The notes under the pieces are model-generated. The model did not search any database. It had not been told where the DNA came from and saw only the letters and a list, made by a program, of their open reading frames with translations. From Acridotheres tristis (Eukaryota > Chordata > Aves > Passeriformes > Sturnidae): a stretch of 64,000 nucleotides of DNA. The stretch is from contig CM072894.1 of the NCBI GenBank assembly GCA_037013685.1, positions 9,240,841 to 9,304,840 of the forward strand, written 5' to 3'. Numbering within the stretch: the first letter of the stretch is position 1; the number at the start of each line of letters is the position of its first letter. Below, piece by piece: positions 12,398 to 23,900 of the stretch. The translations under genes were made by a program, and so were the position numbers.

Positions 12398-15300
12398 CAT
12401 AATTAAGGACTAAAAATACCATCTCATTTTTCTATTAGCAAACCTGAGATCCTCATGTAATCATGTCACTGGCTGTAGGTGCTGGCTTTGAAAGCTTGGG
12501 TATGTTATGCTTTCCTCCTGATCTGGCTCTGACAAATAGCCAAGATAAGTTATCCAAACAAATATTTTGTGCTACTGTCTGGTGCAGTTACTTGCATTCT
12601 ACAAAGGAGCAGCCACATGAAACTTGAATGCAATTAGATCAGCTCCTTCCACTCCCCATCTGTATGAGAAATTGAAGGTTTATAGTGATTGGGTGTCCAT
12701 AGAAAGTTGATGCTCCTGTATGAGCATACCCATGCCAAGAAACTGGAAGTGGAAATCAAACTGAAAGGATGGGCCTTGACTGAGGAAGGTTTCTAAAAGT
12801 ACAGTTCAGAACTCTTCAGAAGATCCCTTGGGTTGATGAGTGACAGAAGAGAGCACAGGGAATAATTCCTGTTCCTGGGCTTTAGCACTTGGTTAGCCAG
12901 CTGCAGCAGCACGGTTGCATAACAAAGAGCAACCACATATTTTTGATCTGGCTTTTGTTAACCCTGTGAAAAAAACAAAAGTTGAAGTTCCCATGAGGAA
13001 GTGCCACAAGTGTGAGTGCTGTGAACCACAGAACAAAATAGTTCTTGCCTCCATGTTAGAATGGCTGCTCTTAGAAACTTCAGATTCAAGTTTAGAGAAT
13101 ATGGAGAAATTTCAATTCATAACTACTGCGTGTCACAATAATTATATTTAAAAGAAAACTTTCTCAACACATCCATCCCACAAGTTGGATGTCCCTTTCA
13201 CTGTTCCATTTCCAATAAAGGAGGAAGGACTCATGATAAAAAAGACCTTCCTTTATTACAGGGACACTCAGAAATATGAACAAGGCTGAAAGTTCCAAAA
13301 AGGCTAAAATGGCTAAAAGCATATATGGATCTAATATGTACCTTAAACCAGACACATCCATCCAACCATGCTTATGTACACAGGAGTCCTTCTCCTGTTG
13401 GCTGCATTGATCAGAAAGCCCAACTTCAGCCTGTGTTTTAGTGGCTGCTCTCCAGGTGAGGCAGGATTCCTGTGGGAAGGGCTCTGGCTGTGTCAATTCC
13501 AACCCTGCAGGGTGGCAAACTGTGGTTTCCAAACAGTTTTGAAAGTTCAGTGCCACAAGTTTTAATGAGACCTGACAGATGCCGGAGCCACGGGTGCATT
13601 TGGTTCCCTCATTCTTTGGACTGTGTCTGTTACATTGCTAAACATCTTCCCCTTCCCATGTGCCCTCGTGGGACAAGAGACATGCTCGTGTTGCATCCTG
13701 CTGCTTTTCAAAAATGACAGAGGGAGCTGTTTAGAAAAGCAGGATCACAGTGGGGGACGACTGGTTTTACTTTAAAAATGAGATGTAGGTCAAACCTCAA
13801 ATTCTAAAGCACAGTCCTGAACCACTGTACTAAATGGAAGAAAAGTGAGCAAACAGGGCAAAGACTGAAAAGACTGCTATTTTTATGAAATGCAACTAAT
13901 TGCTTTTAACTCTCTGGAAAGCTGAAGAAAATAGCTGCCTCCAAAACTGGTGACATTTCTTCCTTTTCCGTGAAGATATCCAAGAGAATTGTAACCTACA
14001 GGCAGTGTTATCATGTGAGCTGTGTTATCTCTGTAGCAGGATGCAATATTGCTGATAAAGTGAAACTTCCCTAAGACAGTTCTGATTTGTAAAGAGATTT
14101 TTAAAATGCTCAAGACATGAAGAAATAGTTGGGTGTATCAGAGCTGGAGTAATGGGAAAGGGAGTTTGGCTGGAGTGTTCTATGTGTACAAACAGCATTT
14201 CTTTTTTTTTTTCTCTCAATGAGGAGGAAACTGTAGAACTGAGTAATTACATCATTGTGCTTGGTATTGTTCATAAAAGGTCCTGAAAAATTAGATATCT
14301 CTTATGAGTTAAGTATTCTTCCATTAGACAAATTCATCAGGAGAGTAGTGGATGTATTTTTTTTTCTCAACAGCACATTAGATTTATTAAGACACATCTG
14401 TACTAAAGACCAAGGATTTAGTAATGGACTTGCTGACTTTTTCCCAAGCCATTTCAGGAGGTCTGTCTTTCTCTCAGGAAAAGTTATTACTTCCCTCTAA
14501 AATCTGCAGAAATTATGCTGTCAGTACAAAAACCAAGCATGGATGCATATAATTGGAGGCTCCCCAAGACCTCTCATATCTTTGCACAGTTAATCATCAG
14601 GTAGAGTTTGATGGAAGGCCCTTGGGCATCTGTAGATGCTGGTTTTATTCCCTAAATAAATAGGATCAGAGCGGTCTCAAAAAAAAGACACCCTCCACAA
14701 AATTAAAATCACTACCAATATATTTAGTCACTTTACATACATCCTTGCTTCATGAATAGCTCTGTTACCCAACATCACCAGTGCTACTCTGTCCCTTGAG
14801 CTGTGCTCTTTTGAGGAGGGCTGCTCTGAATTTCTAAAATGCTATTTGGCACATATCGACTTTATTGATGTCTGGCTGATGCCTTCCCATGCAAAGAAAT
14901 ATACCTTGAATGGGATTTGTTCTGCTCTAGTGTTAAGAAAGGCAGGCAGAGCTTAGTTGATTCATGATTCATTCTCTTTCTTCATTTGACTGCACTAGTA
15001 AACCAACAGTAAAAAATATATACTAATAAAAACTGTAATCTTAATGTCCCCTGCAAATTTTTAAGCTCTCCTCTAAGGATATATTTCTGTGTATCCTAAA
15101 TTATGGTTGTAAGTAGGTAAATCAGCCTGTCAGCAAGATGCAAAACAGCTATCCGAAATTTCAACACTGATTTTGATACCTTAGAGACAAGACCACCATC
15201 TGAGAATTTACAAAAGGTTAGTGAGAAATAAAGGCCAGTATTCCACTGAGAAAGGTTACAAGATGGGCAGGAACAACAGGGAAGCACTTTGTTTATGTGA

Positions 15301-15735
15301 GCAGCAACAGAGAGCTGAGGATTTAAAAGAGAACTCACAACTAAGGTACTAAGAGGAGTGAACCTTTTTTATTTGTGAATTTACCCTCATATAAGAAGCT
15401 GGGTATTTTAAAACGTATTTCCCAATAGACTAGATGCAAAAAAATATAATCAGGCAACGAAGAGTGGAATATTAGAAGCCAGACTGAATAAATCTACAAT
15501 GATTTTATAGCAAAGGATTTCAAATTAGTCTCCAAAATATCTAAGTTGCAGAAGAATCATAAAATAAAATTTAAAACTGTTCAATGTAAATGCTTCTGAT
15601 AGCATTCTTAATCACACAGCTGCACTATTTAAAAACAATTCTGTAAGAGACTGGGGTGTTTTTTACATGATTGGAATATTCATAAACAGAGTAAGTAGTA
15701 CAACTAAATCTTTTCTAAATGAGATCCTTATAGAT
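12398..15735. other. Non-coding stretch
   Basis: Mostly unique AT-rich DNA. Around 13164-13717, frames of 130 codons (-), 65 (+) and 81 (+) overlap each other. The small plus frame starting at 13368 begins with a hydrophobic, signal-like run (MLMYTGVLLLLAAL) and meets a CAG|GTGAGG donor-like site at about 13455. I recognise no protein and regard this as chance. A T/C run before 14362 makes a fair splice acceptor with no matching donor. Confidence 0.45.
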
Positions 15736-15900
15736 TTACAATGGATGTCTCTCTCAATGGAAGTTGCCATGGTTACAGCACAATTCTGCGTGGAGCACAC
15801 TTGCATCACAAATTGTTACACATTTATATACAAATAGTTTGGGCACATTTTTCCAACTTCTTTTTAAATGAGAGCTACAAGGATAGCCTTGAAGGAAAAT
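15736..15900. promoter_or_regulatory. Candidate regulatory element with RFX-like X-box
   Basis: GTTGCCATGGTTAC at 15763-15776 is a near-palindromic X-box. The left half matches the RFX-family consensus GTTGCC, and the right half departs from GGYAAC by one base. RFX factors bind such sites in promoters and enhancers of ciliary, neural and immune genes. The surrounding bases are unremarkable in repeat content. The motif is seen directly; binding and function are inferred. Confidence 0.35.
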
Positions 15901-16402
15901 TCTGTTTGTGCCTGGGCACAGTGATGGTCCAGCTGCACTCAGAATCATTGGATAATTCAGACTGGGGTCTCTAATCACACCTCCTGTTCAAAGCAGAGTC
16001 AGCTTTCAGGTAAGACCTGGTTACCTGAGGCTGTACCCAGATGTATTTTGGAAAACTCCAAGGTTGGAAACAGCACAGCTTTTCCTGGGCCACAGAGTCG
16101 TGTGCTAGAGATGGTAATGCTCCTTGGAAAACTCTTCGTTCTTCCTGTGGCTGGGGTAGAAAGCACTTTTGTACAATCTGTCTTACGAGAAAGATCTCAC
16201 TGACTTCTGCTCGGCCAGCTTTGCTCTCCAGGCCTGCAATGAGCCTCCCTTTTCACATTCCTGCTCACAAACAGCTTGCTCTGCTCCCCTTTCCTGGAGT
16301 GGTGCTCAAAGGTAATTTCCAAAGCATCCTTGTGCAGTGACAAATGTTTGCTGAGTGCTCAGTTGTCCTGCTGAGGTGGCGTTATCAAAACAAGTTTTTT
16401 CT
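15901..16402. other. Non-coding stretch
   Basis: Slightly richer in GC than its surroundings. A donor-like CAG|GTAAGA occurs at about 16006-16014, but no convincing exon precedes it. A frame of 99 codons (16041-16340) has no recognisable domain. Confidence 0.45.
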
Positions 16403-16456
16403 TTATTGCTTTGCTGTATTTTATTGCTTTGCTGCATTTTATTGCTCTGGTTGCAT
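16403..16456 (+). repeat. 18-bp tandem repeat, three copies
   Basis: Three contiguous copies of an 18-base unit, TTATTGCTTTGCTGTATT: 16403-16420, 16421-16438 (one difference) and 16439-16456 (diverged). It is a minisatellite-like slippage duplication. The small number of mismatches between the first two copies suggests that duplication is the more recent one. Confidence 0.85.
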
Positions 16457-19400
16457 GAGAGTGTGCCATAGTTACTGAGCAGAGTGGTAGCTTCTGTACA
16501 ATCTCATGTCACAAAGTGTCTGGAGATCAGAAGTCATCTTGCTTTTCAGTGTGGGTACTGGATGATTTGTCAATGTTGGAAGTAAAATTCCACTTCTGAG
16601 CACCCATCTGTCTAGTTTTATTAAACAGCCTTCATGGTTGCCAGTGTCTGGACAAGTCTTTTTTAATAGGTTCATGTTAAAGTCCTGAGGATTAGTTTGG
16701 GTGAAGGCTTCATGCTATAATTTGAGGTTCAAATAGGAAATTTCCCATAATTCTACTTTATGATTCCAAGGAGAAATTGAAAACAAGGTTTTTTAAAAAG
16801 GAAAAGGTAGGATATCTTTGTTTAGGAAGAATTAAGCTGATAGCTCTTACATTTTATTTTCATTAACTGTATTGCAATACTGTGGGAAGATATTTTGTTT
16901 GACTTTTGCTCCATGAATTCCACCACCAGCAAGCCACAAGGAATGGAGTCACTCAATATGTTTTCATTATACCCATCTGCAATGGACTGACTCCAGGTAG
17001 GCAGAAAACAGGTTTGCTGGGTTGCTTTTTTGAAATGTGAAAAGTGTGAGGAGGATCTCTGTTTCTGTAGAGGGTATAGAGTGGCAACATTTAGCGGAGT
17101 GGAGGAGGTAAAAGATTTATATAAGGTTATTGCATTTACAAATTATCTGATGGTCTGCCAAGTGCCATCTTGCTGGAAGCAGGCCACTAATCCTCTTCTC
17201 CTTCCACCCTTTCATGATATCTTTAACTCCTGCAATGGACTTCTCCATTTGTATAGGCTTAGACATAGTTGATTTGAATATTACTTCTGATAAAACTCTG
17301 AGAACGAGGAAGAACAATTTTTTTTTCACCAGTTTGATAAATTCTAAAATAAACCAGCCTTTTTAATGACTCTGCCGGTTACATTAGTAACATTCTCATG
17401 TGACTAATTTGGTTCAAAGCTTCTTGGCATGATTTAGGAGACAAAGTGCAATCTTTTTTCTTTTTCCTTTACTAGTCCCTGATAAGTAACATAAATTAGA
17501 AAAACCTGCACGAAGCATGGACTCTCCTCTGAATCTGAAATAAGTTTTCAACACATGATTATTGATGGTTTAATTGCAAGTACATCTCAGAGGCAAAAAA
17601 GAAATTTAAGTTTCCAGACATAGTGACATGTAATAGAAATCAGGCCCATGTGCTGTCTCTGTCTACTACTAAATATCCCTGTTGAAATTTCTGCCTGTTT
17701 ATAAATATGTCTGCATCCAAACACTTGAGCATTTAATGCAAATTTATCTCACATAACTGGTATGAGGAACTCTGATCTTATGAAAGCCCTTGGAATCCAT
17801 CTTGTCTAAGTTTGTCTTTTGTTCCTCTTCAAGGTTTATCTAAATAATTTTTGAAACATTACAAACTAAGGCTTATCACTTACCCCAACTCCAGCAAAAT
17901 CCTTCATTGTGTGAAACGTTGTTATCTATGTGTCTGCACAGCATGCACAGCTCTTTCTTCATGTTCATCCAAAAAGAAATATTGACTTTGTTGTTTGCTA
18001 TGAGGGGTTTTCAAAATATGCTCTGGTCAGCTCTGCAAATGATCATTTCAAAATAAAACTCTAAGTTTACTTAATCTCTCTGTTGAAACTTGTTAATTGT
18101 CTCTTTCTCTACTGTAATGTCTTTCAGAATCTCCCAGTAGGGAAGAGAGTATTTTAATGGAGTTCTTTTCTTTATCATTCAGCAATTGAAAAATCTAATC
18201 ACTACTAAAAATCTTCTGGGCTTTTATTAAGTTAGGTCTGATTTATGTAATTTTCCATAAAGTTCATTAAAGACTTCATTAATTTTTCACCAATCTGTAA
18301 CAGTCTTATCACTGCTGTTTTTATTAGCTGAGATAAAATTAACTAGGTTTGACTTTTTAAATTTGGGGGCAAGTCATTTACCTGCCCTATCACCACTTTC
18401 ATAATAATTACATTTTGCTTTCTCAGATGTGAAATGGTTCTCTTCTTATCCATCAGTTCCAGTGATTAGGATCCCATATTTCAGACCAATTGCTTGTACT
18501 GACACTTTGATCTCAGCAGTTTATGTTCTCATTAGTTGACTGAATCTTTGGTCTTTCCCTTTTCCAACAGAATCATGGGGTTTGAGATTTCTAATGCTAA
18601 AAAACGTGGAAAATTCCCATTGCCCTGCAACTTAACCATGAGCCCTAAAGGGGTTGATGTCAACCTGGATTTCACTTGTATTTGTCCATTTGCCTTCCCT
18701 AGACCTCCATGGTCCTTCCTTGGAACAAGGAAATATGAAAATCCTGCAGAGATATGTTTCCTGTCAGCCACAACCCAGGGTGTTTTGTGAAACAGGACTT
18801 TTTGGCTATTTTCTGCCCTCTGATAAAATTTTTCCACTCCCCCACACACCATCACCTTGCACTTGACTTCAAATATCAGCCAGTGATTTCCATGATGACT
18901 GTCATTCCAGCACTTGTTGGAATGCTGGACCCATTAATGGCCTGGCAGATCAGCTGGAACATTCTTTTATATGGACCAGTGCCCACCACATCAAGCAAAT
19001 CTAGTACGTGATGACCTATTTTCATTCAATAATCTAAAAGTGGCTACAAGAAAAGTATGACAAAAGTATTTTCAAAGGAAAAATGAAGCCAGTACCCACT
19101 CTTTTTTTCCTCCAGAACTAGCACTCAATAGTAATTTCCTCTAAAATGTATCAATGGTAATTGGAGAAGAACCATGATCTTGCAAGAGAAACGCTGCTTT
19201 ATTCAGAATGACTGCTATATATTTCAGATTCTCTTCCTTGGCCACTTTCTCTTTACACTATTAGAGTAAAATAGCTGTGTGAAAGGCATCACTGGCACTT
19301 GTATGATAACCCTGAGCCTTCTGCCACCACAATATTTGGAGTCCTTTGTGCCAAAGGAATGTTTCAATGCACAGAGCAGAGCAAAGCACTTGTTAGGCAC

Positions 19401-20820
19401 AGGGAATGTTTGAGACATTCAAGCGACCTCTGTCACAGACACAGTGACCTAACAAATATGTGTGTTCTCTCTAATACCTTAGGTTCAGTGGTTTTAATCC
19501 CTACCTTTGTAAGGATTTTGATCAAGTCTCCATTTGAAGGACTTCTGGGATGCCCTGGTGATTGGTTCACACAGTGATTTTAAAGCTGTGTCACTAGTAT
19601 GTTTTTACTAAAGAGAAAGCATGCAGAGAGGCTAAGAAGGAGCCTTTGCAGACATTTTAAACTCTGCTTTGAAGCAGGAATGTGTCCTGACATTTAATTT
19701 AGAGTTTATTCAAAGATACATCTCTTAACATTTATTTAGTAGCAAGAGAGGAAAAGCATCTCAATTACCCATTCTTCTGACTTTTCCTACTCAAAAGCTG
19801 AGAAAAATAGTGAATACAGTTTATTTGTAACTCTCATGATTGTTACAAATAGCTCTCCTTCTGCACAATATTTTGGATTTGAAGACTTGGAAAAGTCTGT
19901 ATCAGAATGGGAAAGAGAATCACCACCCTGCTTATCACAGTCTCTGGAGATCCTATGCTCCAAAATGCAAACTCTTCTAGTAGCTGCTCATAATTCCCCA
20001 CACATGAAAGTTAAATTAGACTTCATTTAACATCTAAATTAAAATATCTTGTTCTATTTAGGCTTCCTGGTTAATCTTTTTAAAGCTATTGTTCCAATTT
20101 TCAGGTCTTCTCTAAACTAGCAATATTTCCTCCTCACATTTCTCCTAAGAGCAAAGTCCTGTATCTACCAAGCAACATTAACTCCAATGGGAACGGGAGC
20201 TTGTTCACATAGAATTCACAGCTTTGATGACAAAGATTTAACCTTCTGCTAGTGTTCATGTCAGATTAATTAACCTGCTACAAGGTAATTGCAGAACTAG
20301 GAATTCTTAATGTATAATTGAAAGTTTGGATTCATAAAGACTAAAAGAAAAAAAACAGAAAACTAAACAAATTACTTCTGTTTTCTTGGAAGTGGGATTT
20401 TCTTCTCTGTTGTTTCATGACTTTTTATAACTCAAAGGTAAAACAATAACGTTATTGAGATGAATTCTTAATGTCAAAGAATGAAAGAATCTGTCAGTCT
20501 GCAATGAAAAATAAGCAATTTCAGCTTTGCAGTGGAAAGGCAATTAAATTATTCTCACAAAAATACAGTTTTATGAATACTATTTTGCAATGCCCTTTGA
20601 GCCCGATGAAAGTTTGAGGACTGAGAACCTCTAAAATCAGAAATTAAAAGCTTTTTAATGTCCACCATCTCTTGGGATAGGGAATCTGAAGAGCTGAAGA
20701 GAGCTGCCTCTGCTTTGTGTCTGTTTGCATAGACATTCCCAAAGTTCAGGACAGACACAAAAGCCACGGGGGAGAAAACATCCCCACCGATTTAGCAGTG
20801 CTCTTTCTGATTTCTTGCAG
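16457..20820. other. Non-coding stretch
   Basis: No gene recognised. At 18547-18570 there is a strong acceptor-like pyrimidine tract ending CCAACAG, followed by an open plus frame running to about 18790. No GTRAGT donor follows within the open part, and a minus-strand frame of 107 codons occupies the same bases, so I do not call an exon. The rest is AT-rich and featureless. Confidence 0.45.
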
Positions 20821-20901
20821 CTCTGCATCCCTTCAGCCACTGTGCAGCTGCAGTTCTCTTTTCTGATGGCCATAGCAGGGCTTCTTGCTGATCAGATGCA
20901 G
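20821..20901 (+). other. Candidate 81-base internal exon, unproven
   Basis: A segment bounded by a good acceptor (pyrimidine-rich CTCTTTCTGATTTCTTGCAG ending at 20820) and a donor-like CAG|GTGAGG at 20902. Its length of 81 is a multiple of three. Read in phase 0 it is open for 27 codons, starting LCIPSATVQ, passing through a hydrophobic FLMAIAGLL and ending ADQMQ, so it could be skipped or included without shifting frame. I do not recognise the peptide. The same frame stays open on both sides (20725-20958), which weakens the case that selection keeps this exact segment open. It may be a lncRNA or alternative exon, or chance. Confidence 0.25.
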
Positions 20902-23900
20902 GTGAGGCTCTTTAAAAACATCCAGCTCTTTCTGATGCCCTCCACTGCACGCCTGTGACTCCTGCTCCTGCTTTTCCAAATGCCTCTCAACCTCCAAGGT
21001 AGCTGCAACCCAGCATTCTCCTCACAGGTTCTTCTGTCACTGAGCTCCTGCCATCCAGACCAGGGAGATTTGTTGCTACCCCATCAGTGCTATCTTAATC
21101 CACTTCTTCCATCTGTTACTTCTGTACTTGAAAAGCCCTCTGCCCACTCTCTGCCTCCAAAGAGACACTCCTCGCTATCACTGTTGTTGAAAATAGAGGC
21201 ATGCACAGGCTCAATCTGCACTTGTCAGCAAACTCTAGCTTGGTTATCTCTCTTATTTTCCTTTTCCTCAAGTGGATATTACGCAGGTGGAGATTTGAGA
21301 GTGACCTGACCAAGTCTCTGTTGGAGACTTTTCTATGTCCTTCGTTAATCTCTTATTCCATCCTTACACTTGTCTCCCACACTGAATGACAATCCACAAA
21401 ATTGTTTGCTCATTTCAGTCAGGCACACCCACATACAGGAAAGTCCTTTAGGGAATATCAAAAATGTACAGATTATTTTGAAATACAATATATAAAGTGT
21501 GGTCTGTATTGGGAGCAGCTGTATGTTATTCACCCTAGCTGCTGGCTTAAGAGTACAGGTTCTTTTTCCAATGAACAATTCATACTTATGAAATTTTTGC
21601 TTGGCATTCTTCAATAGCCTTATGAATATTTTAAAGTGTCTCCTACCAGCAGTACTCTTCTTCCATTTAATTTCCCCAATGATCAGTTCTCAATTTGGTA
21701 AATATCTTGCTCAGAACAACCATGCACTCTGTATTTCAGATAAAAACAGCATGGGAACACAGATCTGTCCTGTGCACATGTAGGTTTTTCTCCGTGCTTT
21801 CAGCATTGCCTGTGTTCTGAACATGTTTGGTGCTGGGTTGTAAGGGTAGGATAGCACAGGGTTTCCTGTGGTGTGAATTTTTAAGAGTTAGCTACTCCCT
21901 GGTAAATGTCAATGCATAACAATATTATATATATTCCATTAAGCAAAAGTGCTGTATACTGGCTTTTTACTTTCCACCAGAATTCTGTCTCACTCAGCTA
22001 CAGTCAATTCTCATTGTCTGTTAACAGTATTTGTCTCTAACATGTCTTATCAGACCATCTTTCATTGGAGAATTGTATTACACTACACAGCACCCAAAAG
22101 AGACTGTCAAAAAATAGATTCTCACAGGAATCTCCTCAACCATCAAGGAGAAATATCCTCTCTAGGAGAGACTTACCAAATATACAAAACAAGGCACAGC
22201 AGTATGCATAATGCTTTTCCAACAATATGAAAAGGAAAAATTATATGGTATTGAAGCTGTTACTCTTAAACTCATTTTATCCAGATGAATCCTTGACAAT
22301 TTTTATGCATTCCTTTAAAGGCAATAAATGACATCATGTGGTCATTAGACTAATTTTTGATAAAGAAACGAGATATTTGAGAATTAAAATCAATAAAAAA
22401 TTGGTGAAGCTGATTTGAATTGAATTTCAACACAGTGACACATTCATTGTCTGACCCACAGAGGTGACTGTTTTATTACTGGTTTTGTCTATGCACTTCT
22501 GTTACTCCATGCACTTTTTGTACATTTAGACAATTTTTAGCAGTGAAAGCACTCAATTTCATTTAATGTGTAGGCAGAAGAGAAGCTTACGTTTTTGCCA
22601 GATCTACACGGAAAAAGCAACACTAAGATCTTTTTTTAAATAAGGTGAAAGATAGAGGGAGCCTTCAGGCCAGGAGTAGAGGTGGTTTTGTATTCAATGT
22701 TATTTTTCATTAAAACACCTGTCAATTGTAACTTGTAAGTCAAACACCTGTAACTTGTCACTAATCCTGGACTGGTCATTAATTCTCTTGGCTTTTGATT
22801 AACCTGCTCTCTATTTACTACATATATATATATATGGATATACATATTCATTGCTCATAATTTTGAAATAAATACTTAGCCAGGAATTCTTAGTTATCAA
22901 AATGAACATTTTGTTAGTGTTTCCTTACTCATTATTTCAGTCCATATTATTAAAATACAGTTAAAATACCAGAACTAGCATTTGAAAACAGTTTTATGTT
23001 TTTAATTTTTTTTCAGTGGGTGATTTTTAGTCTTTCTGTAAGGTGCTAAATCTAGGAGCAGAAGGTTTTGTTGCTCTTAGTGTCTGGAGAGGCAGTGTTA
23101 GTGTCTCCCACTGCCAGCTCAATGCATCCCCTTCCACTGTGAGTGGCAGAGACAAAAACTTCAATTTCTGTACTGTGTTCAGAGAGCAGTCAGGTAAGGG
23201 TCCTGCTAGAGAGGAGCTGCTCCCAGAACCTGATCAGTCTGTAAAACCCTCAGGCTCTGATGCTTTCAGGTTACTAATTTATGGCACAGTGCTGAGGGAA
23301 GGCAGCTGGGCCAGATCAGAGCTGGGAAAAACATCCCTGCTACATTTTGAAGGACAAGTGGGATGTGGAGCCCTGCTCTCTGTTTGGAAGGAAAGCAAAA
23401 CTTATTTTCATAGACACGATAAAAATGGAGGAGTTGCCAACTGGCCTTGAGGAAGTTTAATGTGCAGCTGGCAAAGCACTTGTGCTGCAGACTGGGAGAT
23501 AACTGGGAGCAGGGAATAAGTGGGAATCAAGTCTTCTTTTTCTGGGTTGTGATTCTTCTCCCACCTTTTCACTGCCTTCTGTGTGTAGAATGGAAAAGAT
23601 TACTTGAATGTTCTGTAAGAACTACAAATCCTATCTTCATTCTGCAAAGAGTGCCTTTCATAAGGCATTTTTGGCATTGGCTGAATTTTGGGTTGTTTGG
23701 GTTTTTTTTAATTCTAGTTGAAGAGAAACAGCATATCAACATTTTTCAGACCAGCATTCTGCAAAATGCTGAGGTGAATATTTTAAATGCTGTATTTTTT
23801 AGCAAGACTGTCACTTAAATACAGAGTAAAAATAGGATACAGTCATTTAAATGCATTTTGTGACAGACGTTTTAATCTCTAGTGCATTATCTGTTGAACA

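Noticed and set aside
13164..13565. 130-codon minus frame and a small plus frame with a signal-peptide-like start
   Set aside because: They overlap each other on opposite strands. The signal-like run is only a few leucines, and no downstream coding sequence is recognisable.
18536..18866. Strong acceptor followed by an open frame
   Set aside because: No donor follows before the frame closes, and a 107-codon frame occupies the opposite strand, suggesting chance openness.
23043..23450. 135-codon plus frame
   Set aside because: No homologue recognised, and the start has no promoter or acceptor context.
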